Shown here piece after piece: positions 38,693 through 47,714 of a stretch of DNA of 64,000 nucleotides (positions are counted from its first letter, which is position 1; every line of letters begins with the position of its first letter). The DNA is from Crocinitomicaceae bacterium (GTDB lineage Bacteria > Bacteroidota > Bacteroidia > Flavobacteriales_D > Crocinitomicaceae), in NCBI GenBank assembly GCA_022447585.1, contig JAKVAR010000002.1, forward strand, positions 1-64,000, in the 5' to 3' direction. The position numbers were made by a program, and so were the translations under genes. A model generated the notes under the pieces. It was given only the letters and a program-made list of their open reading frames with translations. It did no database searches and was not told the origin of the DNA.

Positions 38693-38709
38693 CTAGTTAA
38701 ACTAACTAG
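38693..38709. promoter_or_regulatory. Dyad upstream of the class D beta-lactamase gene, possible BlaI site
   Basis: CTAGTT (38693-38698) and AACTAG (38704-38709) form an inverted repeat around AAACT. Its half-sites TAGTT/AACTA are the same as those of the palindrome in the blaI promoter (51213-51226), with a spacer of 5 instead of 4 bases. The regulatory link is inference. Confidence 0.3.
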
Positions 38710-38841
38710 ATTCAGCTTGAACAAACTTATATCCTTGTCACTCTTTCCTATTAGTATAATTACCACTATCATCGCTAAAAGATGAACAAAACCAATCATT
38801 TAAAATTATATCTTTATAAGCACTTAAATGATCGCTTCAAC

Positions 38842-39690
38842 ATGAGATTAATCCAAATCCTTCCCCTCCTATTCCTTTTCTTCTCGTGCACTGAGCAAGA
38901 AACTATCTTAGAAACTGAAACATCAAGACGTACAGAGAACATCAAAGAGATTGAATCTTCTGCATTTCAAACATTGTTAGACTCAGCAGATTTGAAAGGT
39001 GCCATTTTGGTTTATGATTTAGAAGCAGATCAGTATCATTCTAACAATTACGAATGGGCAAAAGCAGGACATTTACCAGCTTCTACGTATAAGATTCCAA
39101 ATTCAATTATTGGATTAGAAACCGGTGTAGCTGAAGATGACAGTACCATTTTTGAATGGGATGGAGAACCGAAAATGTTTGCCCGTTGGGAGCAAGATTT
39201 GATTTTCAAAGATGCGTTCCATTATTCGTGCGTTCCTTGTTATCAAGACCTAGCGCGTAACATTGGCGTGAAAGCAATGAACGAGCACCTCACAAAGTTT
39301 GAATATGGAAACAAACTCATTGATTCTAACGACCTTGACCTATTCTGGCTGCAAGGCGATTTTGAGATCAGTCAATTCGGTCAAATTAACTTTTTGAAGA
39401 AATTGTATTTATCGGAACTTCCAATTTCTGATCGAACAGAGAAAATTATCAAACGCATGATTGTCATTGATCAAGAAGAAGACTACGTGCTGCGCGGGAA
39501 AACGGGCTGGTCACGCCAAAATGATATCGATAATGGATGGTTTGTGGGTTACATTGAAGTAGATGGTCAAGTTTATTTCTTTGCTACCAATATCGAGCCT
39601 GAAAACAATGCTGAATTTGATGTGAATGCCTTTTTGAGTGTTCGCATGGATATTACTTTGGATGCTTTGAGGGAGTTGCAGATTATTTAG
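38842..39690 (+). CDS. Class D (OXA-type) beta-lactamase, predicted lipoprotein
   Basis: A 282-residue serine beta-lactamase. All class D motifs are present: STYK (S81 nucleophile, K84 the lysine normally carboxylated), SxV as SCV (129-131), YGN (155-157) and KTG (220-222). The N-terminus MRLIQILPLLFLFFSC is a lipoprotein signal, so the enzyme is probably membrane-bound at C16 rather than free in the periplasm. I chose ATG 38842 because it starts at this signal; an in-frame ATG at 38782 would add 20 residues. Cysteines C130 and C133 around the SxV motif are unusual. Whether it confers resistance is unknown. Decayed sequence lies on both sides. Confidence 0.93.
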   Translation: MRLIQILPLLFLFFSCTEQETILETETSRRTENIKEIESSAFQTLLDSADLKGAILVYDLEADQYHSNNYEWAKAGHLPASTYKIPNSIIGLETGVAEDDSTIFEWDGEPKMFARWEQDLIFKDAFHYSCVPCYQDLARNIGVKAMNEHLTKFEYGNKLIDSNDLDLFWLQGDFEISQFGQINFLKKLYLSELPISDRTEKIIKRMIVIDQEEDYVLRGKTGWSRQNDIDNGWFVGYIEVDGQVYFFATNIEPENNAEFDVNAFLSVRMDITLDALRELQII

Positions 39691-40200
39691 TTTCAAAAAT
39701 AAACTAATGAACTCAAAGCGGTAATACCGGAGATTACTTAATTCTTTTACTTCTTCAAAAAGTTAAATTCGAAATTTACCGATTGTTTTTTTTTTGTTCG
39801 TGTTCTATTCGTCATCAACAGGAGCTTGAAAAGGATACAATTCAATGGGTAATGTTTGGGGAATAACTGAAACCGTAATAAGCACTTTTGATTCTATCCG
39901 TTTTCAGTTTGCTCTTTATTCACTTCAATTTATACATGCAATGGAGCTATAAAAAAACAGATGCCTTTATGTCAATAAAGAAACATTAAATACCAATGTT
40001 GGCTTTGCTGTTTTGAAAAAAATGAATTGGAGTTAACCCTTTTTTTATAGACCAGAATTCATTTGAAAATGAAGTGACTTTCGTAGTGTTAAAAGATCAA
40101 AAAACGAACAATTCCTGAATGATTAAATCGATTCTATCATCTAAATTTACATATCTTTTGGGGTTAAAAACAAAAAATAAATCATTCATAAAACAATTCA
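39691..40200. other. Intergenic region between beta-lactamase and metallophosphoesterase
   Basis: This 510-base stretch has no intact gene of convincing size. It holds the possible broken lipoprotein gene at 39783-40118. I see no clear terminator after the beta-lactamase gene and no full promoter match before the metallophosphoesterase. Confidence 0.5.
39783..40118 (+). pseudogene. Possible remnant of a small lipoprotein gene, frameshifted
   Basis: A lipoprotein-like beginning (LFFFCSCSIRHQQELEKDT, then IQWVMFGE and a stop) is followed in another frame by ETVISTFDSIRFQF and then a stop. Further open stretches come in later frames, including NTNVGFAVLKKMNW and SFENEVTFVVLKDQK before TGA 40116-40118. 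Read together they look like one secreted protein broken by several indels, one of which may lie in the T10 tract at 39786-39795. The family is not recognised, and chance open frames remain possible. Confidence 0.35.
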
Positions 40201-41433
40201 ATGAGTTCCGTATTCTTTTTCATCACTGTCCTTGTGATACTTGGTTTGCTTGAATGGTATCTTTATAGAGGTTTGCGTTCTCGCTGGCACACTTGGAGTT
40301 CGTGGCTAAATAAGGTCGTTAAATATACCTTTTTTGCGTTCCTGCTACTTTCATTTATGTCGGTGAGTATGATGTACTTTTTTAGTAGCTATCAACCCCG
40401 ATGGCTCCAGGGCTTTTGGTTTTCATTTGTCATTATTAATCTAATTACAAAAATAACGCTTTCTGTTTTTTTTATTATTGATGATATACGGAGAATTAGC
40501 CTTTTTACCCGAAACAAGATTCAAAAAACTTCTAAACCTGAAAATGGTATAGAACGGTCTGAATTTTTGGTAAAAGCAGGATTAGCCTTTGCGGCGATAC
40601 CTCTTACTTCACTCAGTTGGGGAATGATCGCAGGTCCTTACCGATATAAAGTATTCTCAGAGAACGTTAAAATACCCAATCTACCCAAACCATTTGATGG
40701 ATTGAAAATTGTTCAAATTTCAGATATTCACTCAGGAAGTTTCTACAACAAAGAAGCCGTTCAAAAAGGAGTTGATTTAGTGATGGCCCAAAAAGCAGAT
40801 GTCATCTTTTTTACCGGCGACCTTGTGAATGACAGGGCAACCGAAATGGAACCTTATCTTAAGATGTTTTCCGAAATCAGTGCTCCAATGGGTGTTTATT
40901 CAATTCTAGGAAATCATGATTATGGCGATTATGCGCCATGGGATTCTGAAGAAGAAAAACTTGAGAATAAAAAAGCGATTAGAGAACTCCATGACCGGTT
41001 GGGTTGGAGACTTTTGTTGAATGAGCATGTTTACTTGGAAAAAGGGAAGAACAAAATAGGATTAATTGGCGTCGAAAATTGGGGCGCTGGATTTCATCAA
41101 GAAGGCGATCTAGAAAAAGCATACAAAGGAATTGAAGCACCAGTAAAACTACTTTTGTCTCATGACCCAACCCACTTCGATGAAATTGTCAAAAAAGACT
41201 TTAAGGACATCAATATTATGTTTGCAGGCCATACGCATGGAGCTCAAATGGGAATTGAAACAGCCAATTTCAAATGGAGTCCAATCTCTTTGCGCTACGC
41301 AAAGTGGGCAGGTCTTTATGAAGAAAACGGGCAATATCTATATATCAATCGAGGATTTGGTTTTTTAGGTTACGCAGGTCGTTTCGGTATTATGCCTGAA
41401 ATAACAGTAATGAAGTTACAAGCGGAGGATTAA
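40201..41433 (+). CDS. Membrane-anchored metallophosphoesterase (YkuE/YaeI-like)
   Basis: A 410-residue protein with about three N-terminal hydrophobic helices in the first 110 residues (SVFFFITVLVILGLL, FFAFLLLSFMSVSMMYF, FSFVIINLITKITLSVFFI). A calcineurin-like phosphoesterase domain follows. Metal-binding motifs are complete: QISDIHSG, FTGDLVND, LGNHDYG, LSHDPTHF and FAGHTHGAQ. Related YkuE/YaeI proteins act on lipid phosphates such as UDP-diacylglucosamine, but substrate cannot be predicted here. The region LTSLSWGMIAGPYRYKV is a typical linker in this subgroup. Confidence 0.92.
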   Translation: MSSVFFFITVLVILGLLEWYLYRGLRSRWHTWSSWLNKVVKYTFFAFLLLSFMSVSMMYFFSSYQPRWLQGFWFSFVIINLITKITLSVFFIIDDIRRISLFTRNKIQKTSKPENGIERSEFLVKAGLAFAAIPLTSLSWGMIAGPYRYKVFSENVKIPNLPKPFDGLKIVQISDIHSGSFYNKEAVQKGVDLVMAQKADVIFFTGDLVNDRATEMEPYLKMFSEISAPMGVYSILGNHDYGDYAPWDSEEEKLENKKAIRELHDRLGWRLLLNEHVYLEKGKNKIGLIGVENWGAGFHQEGDLEKAYKGIEAPVKLLLSHDPTHFDEIVKKDFKDINIMFAGHTHGAQMGIETANFKWSPISLRYAKWAGLYEENGQYLYINRGFGFLGYAGRFGIMPEITVMKLQAED

Positions 41434-41586
41434 AAAACAACTGTCTGAAATCGAAAGTTCTTCCGTGCTATTAATCATGTGGTTTAGCAAAAATGAAAAT
41501 AGCATTGATTGAGATTAGCGTACATTTAACATTTCTATTTCTTCTTATTGTAATATCTTTATGATTCATTAAAATGATCTAAGCTG

Positions 41587-44013
41587 TTGTTCAAAGCCCT
41601 TCAGGTTTTTCTACTCTTCATTCTCTCCTATACATCATGGGGACAATTGAAGGATGTTTCAGCCTCAAGAACTAGCGAGAAAATTACGATTGATGGACAA
41701 GGTATTGAAGATGATTGGTCAAATGCTCATGTTGCAACAGACTTCCTGGAACTCAATCCAACTGAGGGTAAACGCCCAAGATTTAAAACAGAAGTTAAAA
41801 TCCTATTTGACGACAACAACATCTATGTTTTAGGTTATTGTTTTGATAGTAATCCAGACAGTATCTTAACTCAACTCGGAGAGCGCGACGATGACTTGAA
41901 TGCAGACTTATTCTCTATCTCTTTTGATACCTATAATCAGAAGTTAGATGCATTTACTTTTTCAGTTTATGCATCGGGTGTTCAATCCGATTCTAGAATT
42001 TCAGATCCTGCTTTCAACGCAGTGTGGGAAAGTGAAGTTGCCATAGTAGAAGATGGTTGGATTGCAGAAATCAAAATTCCTTACTATGCGATTCGATTCC
42101 CTAAAGCTAACAAGCAAATTTGGCGAGTTCAATTCGAAAGAGAAATTAGAAGAAGCAGAACAGAACTACAATGGTCCTTGGTTCCTAAAAATGTAGAAAC
42201 CGAAATAAATTACTGGGGCCAACTTAAAGGCCTAGACAATATTAAAGACCCACTTCGCCTTTCATTATCTCCCTACGTTTCGGCATTTACGGAGTTTACC
42301 AAAGACGAACGGAGTTTCGGATATGGCGCTGGGGCAGATCTTAAGCTGGGTTTAAATGAAAGTTTTACGCTAGATGTAACACTACTTCCTGACTTTTCTC
42401 AAGTTAGATCGGATAACATTATTAAGAATCTAGGAGCATTTGAAGTTGTTTTTGATGAACAGCGCCCCTTCTTTCAAGAAGGAGTTGAGTTATTTAATCT
42501 TGGAGACCTCTTTTATTCCAGAAGAATTGGCGGTGTGCCCTATAATTACAATGAAGTCTCTGCAAATATCGATTCTACGGAAGTTGTTCTTGAGAATCCG
42601 ATTACATCAAAACTTATTAACGTTGCGAAAGTATCCGGAAGAAGTAAAAGCGGCTTGGGTATCGGCGTAATGAATGCGGTTACCGCCTCTAGCACAGCAC
42701 TTATTGAAAACACCATTACCGGAGAAACTAGAGAAGTTGAAACAAACCCTTTAGTTAATTACAATATACTGTCTTTGGATCAAAACTTAAAAAATAATAG
42801 TTCTATTTATTTCATTAATCTGAGCACAATTAGAGCAAATGATTTTATAGATGCCAATGTTTCTGCACTCGGTATCAGTTTAGTCTCTAAAAAATCGAAC
42901 TATTCACTATCAGGCGATATTAAGGTATCGCAGCTTGACACAAACCTGTTAGAAAACCTGTTTAAAGTCAATCCAAATGATGGTTTAAGCTATAACTTAA
43001 ATGTTGCAAAAATATCGGGAAACTTTAAGTATGCTCTCACAAGTGAAAGTAAATCTCCAAACTATAATCCGAATGATCTTGGAGTCAATTTCACACGGAA
43101 CATTCGAACACATTCACTTAACCTACAATACAATAAATACAATCCATTTTGGGTGCTGAACAGTAGTTATAATTCTTTCACTTTTAGCGTTGAGCAAGAT
43201 TATACCACCAATGAATTACTTAAGAAAAAATACAATGGTGATTTCTATTTCAATAGCCCAAATTTCAATACTTTCTTTCTAACTATTAGCTCTCAAGTTG
43301 GGGATGGAATAGACCTCTTTGAATCACGAGTTCCCGGCCAAAAATTTATTACTCCCGAATTCTATTATAATGGTATTGGAATATCTACGGATTATAGAAA
43401 AAGCGTGGCCCTTGATGGTGAGATTGGATATGGACAAGGGTACTTTTCAGATTACATTGTAAACAATTATTTTGAAGTCAATCTGGCGCCGATTTTTCGA
43501 GTGAATGATAAGTTAACCCTAAGACCATCATCAAATTATTCTATCTTCTTAAACGGTGCCGGTTTTGCTGGATATTTTAACGATGAACCGAAATACGGTG
43601 TTAGAGATGTTAGAACACTCACGAATATTATCCAAGCAAAATACTTATTTAAGAATAATTTATCCCTCACCCTGCGCATTAGACATTATTGGTCCTACGG
43701 AACCTATGATTACTATGGTGACCTTGACCCAGAAGGTTATATAATTCGAGATGATTCATTTACTGGAAATTCTGATTTTAATTTCAATGCGTTTAACACT
43801 GACTTAATCTTCGGTTGGCAATTTGCTCCGGGCAGCTTCCTGAATATCGTTTATAAAAACGCCTTACAGCGTGATGAACAGAATATTCAAACCTCCTATT
43901 TCGAGAACCTCGGATCAGTTCTGGGGGAAGGCCAGAGAAACACTATTACAATGAAGGTGGTGTACTTTTTTGATACCGTTTCGACATACAAAAAACTTTT
44001 TAAAAAGCGCTAA
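41587..44013 (+). CDS. DUF5916 outer-membrane protein with CBM9-like N-terminal domain
   Basis: An 808-residue protein starting at TTG with signal peptide MFKALQVFLLFILSYTSWGQ. Residues about 22-200 form a carbohydrate-binding-module-9-like sandwich (TIDGQGIEDDWSNA, VKILFDDNNIYVLGYCFD, WIAEIKIPYYAIRFP). The remaining 600 residues are DUF5916: QVRSDNIIKNLGAFEVVFDEQRPFFQEG-type motif, then alternating beta strands ending in an aromatic strand (MKVVYFFDTVSTYKKLF), consistent with an outer-membrane barrel. The family is common in Bacteroidota and its function is unknown; transport or processing of glycans has been guessed from the CBM9 part. Confidence 0.87.
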   Translation: MFKALQVFLLFILSYTSWGQLKDVSASRTSEKITIDGQGIEDDWSNAHVATDFLELNPTEGKRPRFKTEVKILFDDNNIYVLGYCFDSNPDSILTQLGERDDDLNADLFSISFDTYNQKLDAFTFSVYASGVQSDSRISDPAFNAVWESEVAIVEDGWIAEIKIPYYAIRFPKANKQIWRVQFEREIRRSRTELQWSLVPKNVETEINYWGQLKGLDNIKDPLRLSLSPYVSAFTEFTKDERSFGYGAGADLKLGLNESFTLDVTLLPDFSQVRSDNIIKNLGAFEVVFDEQRPFFQEGVELFNLGDLFYSRRIGGVPYNYNEVSANIDSTEVVLENPITSKLINVAKVSGRSKSGLGIGVMNAVTASSTALIENTITGETREVETNPLVNYNILSLDQNLKNNSSIYFINLSTIRANDFIDANVSALGISLVSKKSNYSLSGDIKVSQLDTNLLENLFKVNPNDGLSYNLNVAKISGNFKYALTSESKSPNYNPNDLGVNFTRNIRTHSLNLQYNKYNPFWVLNSSYNSFTFSVEQDYTTNELLKKKYNGDFYFNSPNFNTFFLTISSQVGDGIDLFESRVPGQKFITPEFYYNGIGISTDYRKSVALDGEIGYGQGYFSDYIVNNYFEVNLAPIFRVNDKLTLRPSSNYSIFLNGAGFAGYFNDEPKYGVRDVRTLTNIIQAKYLFKNNLSLTLRIRHYWSYGTYDYYGDLDPEGYIIRDDSFTGNSDFNFNAFNTDLIFGWQFAPGSFLNIVYKNALQRDEQNIQTSYFENLGSVLGEGQRNTITMKVVYFFDTVSTYKKLFKKR

Positions 44014-44103
44014 ATATTATTCTACGTACATTTTATTGATCTAGATTAATTATCATCGAAGCTAAAAAAGTATAGATTTCAGATATAAAAAAAGAGTTAC
44101 TAA

Positions 44104-44136
44104 AAAACCTTTGAAGCTAATTGCCTCAAAGGTTTT
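44104..44136. terminator. Bidirectional hairpin terminator
   Basis: AAAACCTTTGA (44104-44114) pairs perfectly with TCAAAGGTTTT (44126-44136) over 11 bp. On the minus strand the stem is followed by a further T-rich run, serving the T9SS gene that ends at 44191. On the plus strand the stem ends in TTTT and serves the DUF5916 gene. Confidence 0.75.
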
Positions 44137-44190
44137 AAAAAAAAAAGATCTTTCAATGGTTGAATCCATTGGATAACCCAAATATTGATT

Positions 44191-46551
44191 CTATTCCTTC
44201 ATCAATCGCTTCATTGTTGCGGTTCCATCTTCAAATTGAATATCCACTAAATAAACACCTGACGATAAGGAGTGAACATCCATTATCACTTTTCCTAAAG
44301 CAGACAATTCATAATTCGCAACGATTTTACCATTAAGGTTCTTAATCGACACGTTTGCTTCAAAGTTTGATCCATTCATAAGCGTTGTTTTCTCTCTTGA
44401 TGGATTTGGGTATAATTGAATATCATAAGAATCATCACTTTCAATTCCGTTTTTCAAATATCCATACCTCCCAGCATTTATATCTGCTAAAATTGCTAGC
44501 ATTTCTTCAGAAAATTCTTCTGTACCTTCTGAAATGCCAGTCGACTTCTGTCCGACATAATGTGCTGCATTTTGGTTAGCTGCGCATCCCGATGGATCTG
44601 AAACTATATGCACTAATGTGAATAATGTTCCACTAGTAAGTCCTGAGAATGTGTACGTCCCACTGGTTGTCCATCCAGACATTGCAACAATTGACCCTGC
44701 CGCTGGATCCCACAACCACCATAAGTGCATGACGCCAGCTGGATTATTAGCAGATGTAGCAACAATATCATATGTGGTTCCATTCGTGTTCGTATTCAAG
44801 GAAGAAAACGAGGCATCCATTACAATTGCTTCAATCGTGAAATCGACCAATTTTTCAAGCCACCCAACGCATTCATTTTGAACTGCAAGTTTAATTCGAT
44901 ATTCATAGTTAGGTTGTAATTGATATCCATTTGCTGTTGCCATTTGCGAGAAGTTCTTAACATCAGCCTGACCACCTTGCCATCCGAACCCTCCATAATA
45001 TTGGAAACTACCTGATGTTCCAGCCGGTCTTCTCCATAAATCTATGAAGTGATTTGTTTCGTTAAGTGAAGTTGTTCCATCAAAAATGATATCTTCTCCA
45101 CATAAGAAATTATACTTTTCATTTCCTTGATTGTCTGTAAGGATAAAATCACTCACCAGCGTTCCTTTTACACCATCATCAAAAATTCCAATAAACGAGC
45201 CACTGACAGAATACGGAGAATATGTAACCGTACCTGTCGGATTAAAAAAAACGTGATTATAATCAATCGCAATTGAGTTTGCCCCTTTGTAATCGGCTGC
45301 AATTACTTTATCTCCATCAGACTGAATAAAAATGATTTCACCGTCAGAATTTTTCATCTGATTATGCGGTGCAGACTGTAATGAGGTGGTCAAAACCCCT
45401 GTATTTTTATTTAAAGATTGTGCAAAATAACGCTCATCAGTTAAAGGCCCTTGCTGAGCAACTTTTGTTCCTGTAACGTACATCTCTGAACATGAGCCTA
45501 CTGCTAAACGCGCGAGCTTCATTGTTGGTATATTGCGTTGCCAAACTGTTGCAGAATTAGACGCATTGTATTTTATAATATTATTGGATGAAGTGATATA
45601 AATGTGATCAGTAATCGGATCAGCCTTAATGTCATCGACAAAATCCTTGTGAAAACTATTTGTTGGATTTGGTATTGCACGTACAATTGGCGCGAAAGTA
45701 GGATCAAAATTTCCATTTGGAGTATATCTCACAACAACTCCTCCTGCCTCTGCTATTGTATTATAATTAAAAGTATAAGCACTAGAAGTACCAATTGTAG
45801 TTCCATCAGTACTACTTGAAGCAAGATAGATATTGCCTTGCCCATCAATTTCCATATCTGTAGTCGTCATGGCACCATTATTACTTACTCTTTTCACCCA
45901 GTCCATTGCAAGTGTCGTACGATTGTATCTTGCTAAAAATCCTGTATTTCTATAACCGCCGTATGGAGAAATAATTTGTGATCCTGTAGATGTGAAAAAC
46001 TGCACATCATGCGTAAAACCTCCACCAAGATAGCCGTACACATACAAATAATCACCGTATACAGCTAAATCTGTCACTTGACACCACCCTAAGATATCGT
46101 TAAATCCTGCCACCCAATTTGCAGGTGTATTTTTATCTATGCGCATGATTCTTGCGCCTCCAACATTTCCATTAATTGGTTGATATTCATAAGATACGTA
46201 TACATAGTCTTCATCCACCGCTACACCGCCTCCTGCATGTCCGGTAGGTATTACGTTTCCATTTGACATTCCTAAGTAATGAGAGTATCCTTGCGTTCCA
46301 TCATCATTATATTGCCCCAGCACTAAACGATATCCCGATCCTCCCGACACAGGTTCTCGCTCCAATAAATACGTTTTATCATCTGAATCAATAGCTCCAG
46401 TATAGATTTGTCGACTATTAATGCCTGCATCTTTAAAGGTTATGTCATGTTTCCATCCTTGAGATAAAGCAGTTGGAGCGCAAAACAATCCCCCAAGCAC
46501 TATTCCTAATGTTATGTTTTTAACTTTCGAACTAATAAAATTGATTTTCAT
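44191..46551 (-). CDS. T9SS type A sorting-domain protein with propeller-like repeats
   Basis: A 786-residue secreted protein with signal peptide ending PTALSQ. Residues about 35-450 contain propeller-like SBBP-type repeats (YVYGYLGGGF, TDMEIDGQGNIYLASSSTDG, VDDIKADPITDHIYITSSNN). Around 480-690 are Ig-like beta regions (LCGEDIIFDGTTSLNETNHF). The C-terminal sorting domain starts IQLYPNPSREKTTL and ends TMKRLMKE. Export by the T9SS and surface release or attachment are inferred from that domain. No catalytic motif is visible. Confidence 0.88.
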   Translation of the reverse strand: MKINFISSKVKNITLGIVLGGLFCAPTALSQGWKHDITFKDAGINSRQIYTGAIDSDDKTYLLEREPVSGGSGYRLVLGQYNDDGTQGYSHYLGMSNGNVIPTGHAGGGVAVDEDYVYVSYEYQPINGNVGGARIMRIDKNTPANWVAGFNDILGWCQVTDLAVYGDYLYVYGYLGGGFTHDVQFFTSTGSQIISPYGGYRNTGFLARYNRTTLAMDWVKRVSNNGAMTTTDMEIDGQGNIYLASSSTDGTTIGTSSAYTFNYNTIAEAGGVVVRYTPNGNFDPTFAPIVRAIPNPTNSFHKDFVDDIKADPITDHIYITSSNNIIKYNASNSATVWQRNIPTMKLARLAVGSCSEMYVTGTKVAQQGPLTDERYFAQSLNKNTGVLTTSLQSAPHNQMKNSDGEIIFIQSDGDKVIAADYKGANSIAIDYNHVFFNPTGTVTYSPYSVSGSFIGIFDDGVKGTLVSDFILTDNQGNEKYNFLCGEDIIFDGTTSLNETNHFIDLWRRPAGTSGSFQYYGGFGWQGGQADVKNFSQMATANGYQLQPNYEYRIKLAVQNECVGWLEKLVDFTIEAIVMDASFSSLNTNTNGTTYDIVATSANNPAGVMHLWWLWDPAAGSIVAMSGWTTSGTYTFSGLTSGTLFTLVHIVSDPSGCAANQNAAHYVGQKSTGISEGTEEFSEEMLAILADINAGRYGYLKNGIESDDSYDIQLYPNPSREKTTLMNGSNFEANVSIKNLNGKIVANYELSALGKVIMDVHSLSSGVYLVDIQFEDGTATMKRLMKE

Positions 46552-47154
46552 TCTTCTCTTTTTTAGATTACCCTAAGCTCTATTTTAAAGCTTAGATGAT
46601 TAAACACTGATTTGATCATTAGTGATGACGAGAAAGGAAAACCTAATCAAATGGTTGATAAAAATTTAATTTTTAGCACAATAGGCATCTCAAGCAACCT
46701 TAAAAAACAGAAGGCCCATAAATATTATTCCTTAAAAAGGAATAGACTGTTTTAATAGCGTGATAATTTATTAGCAGACCAGCTTCTGCAGTCAATTGGG
46801 CAAACTAGTTAATAAGATTTATTCCTCCGCCCTTGATAATTTAGCATACAATTACCCCGTATCTAGTTCAAGTAATTAATTTTCACATCCAAAGAAATAA
46901 CATTAAACTCACTTCAAACAATGAGATTATTCAAGATAAGGTGTCTCGATAAAACACGAATAATTAAAAAAATCTACTTCATTATTTTTACATTGGATTT
47001 AGTATATTTCGAATATGAACCAAGGATATTTTGTCAATATTCGTGCTGATATTAAAAAAACTTTTACTCTTATTTAAGCAAATAATACTCCCCATGAATA
47101 GTTAAAGAATTGGCATGGTCAAACCAATTCATTAGAAACCTATAATTTATACGC
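46552..47154. other. Intergenic region, 603 bp, nothing recognised
   Basis: Promoters for the T9SS gene on the left and the small secreted-protein gene on the right must lie here, but I see no full TTG-N19-TAnnTTTG match. A small 7-bp hairpin (46727-46743) lacks a T-run. No open frame over about 30 codons has protein-like features. Confidence 0.5.
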
Positions 47155-47661
47155 TTGAGAACAATCATAATCATATCAATCCTGTTTTTTACACCTTTAA
47201 TTTGGGCGCAAAACCCACTATTTGAAGAATACCTTGGAATAGATCATAGGTCAATTTCTGAATTTGAAGATTTCAAGGATTATCAAGACTACGGAGGAAT
47301 GATGATAGGAGATCACGATACTGAAATTCAATACGGATTCGCTCACTATGGCAAAGAAGGTTCGCAAATCATAACCTTTGAAACCATAAGAACTGTGAAG
47401 AGTAAGGGAGTCTATAGAATCATTGATGGACTTATTATTTCAGATTTAGACTCAAATCAATACTTGGCATATGGTATATGTATGTTGGATGGAAAAGACG
47501 ATTCATTTATTGTGGTTGTATACCAATCCGACGAATTAAATGAAGAAGATTTTACAAACATCATCAAAGCTTGGAAAGCAAATCCAGAAGCGAGTCGCTT
47601 TGAAACCATCGAAACGAAATCCATTTCTTGTGTCAATGAAGGATTTGGCTGTGCTCATTAG
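47155..47661 (+). CDS. Small secreted protein of unknown family
   Basis: A 168-residue protein with a TTG start and a convincing signal peptide (IIIISILFFTPLIWAQ). The mature part is acidic and mixed alpha/beta (YGGMMIGDHDTEIQYGFAHYG, GLIISDLDSNQYLAYGIC). Its two C-terminal cysteines in ISCVNEGFGCAH could form a disulfide. I do not recognise a family. It is first of three small secreted-protein genes spaced about 50 bases apart on the same strand, so they may be co-transcribed. Confidence 0.7.
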   Translation: MRTIIIISILFFTPLIWAQNPLFEEYLGIDHRSISEFEDFKDYQDYGGMMIGDHDTEIQYGFAHYGKEGSQIITFETIRTVKSKGVYRIIDGLIISDLDSNQYLAYGICMLDGKDDSFIVVVYQSDELNEEDFTNIIKAWKANPEASRFETIETKSISCVNEGFGCAH

Positions 47662-47714
47662 ATTATTGTAACTTTAAAACACATCACCGTTCTAAAAATA
47701 AACTCTACTTATAC

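Noticed and set aside
46727..46743. Hairpin ATTCCTT-AAA-AAGGAAT as a terminator
   Set aside because: It has no T-run on either side and lies about 175 bases from the nearest gene, upstream of both neighbours.
47015..47077. Twenty-codon open frame starting MNQGYFVNIRADIKK
   Set aside because: Too short, no conserved features and no promoter or ribosome-binding evidence.
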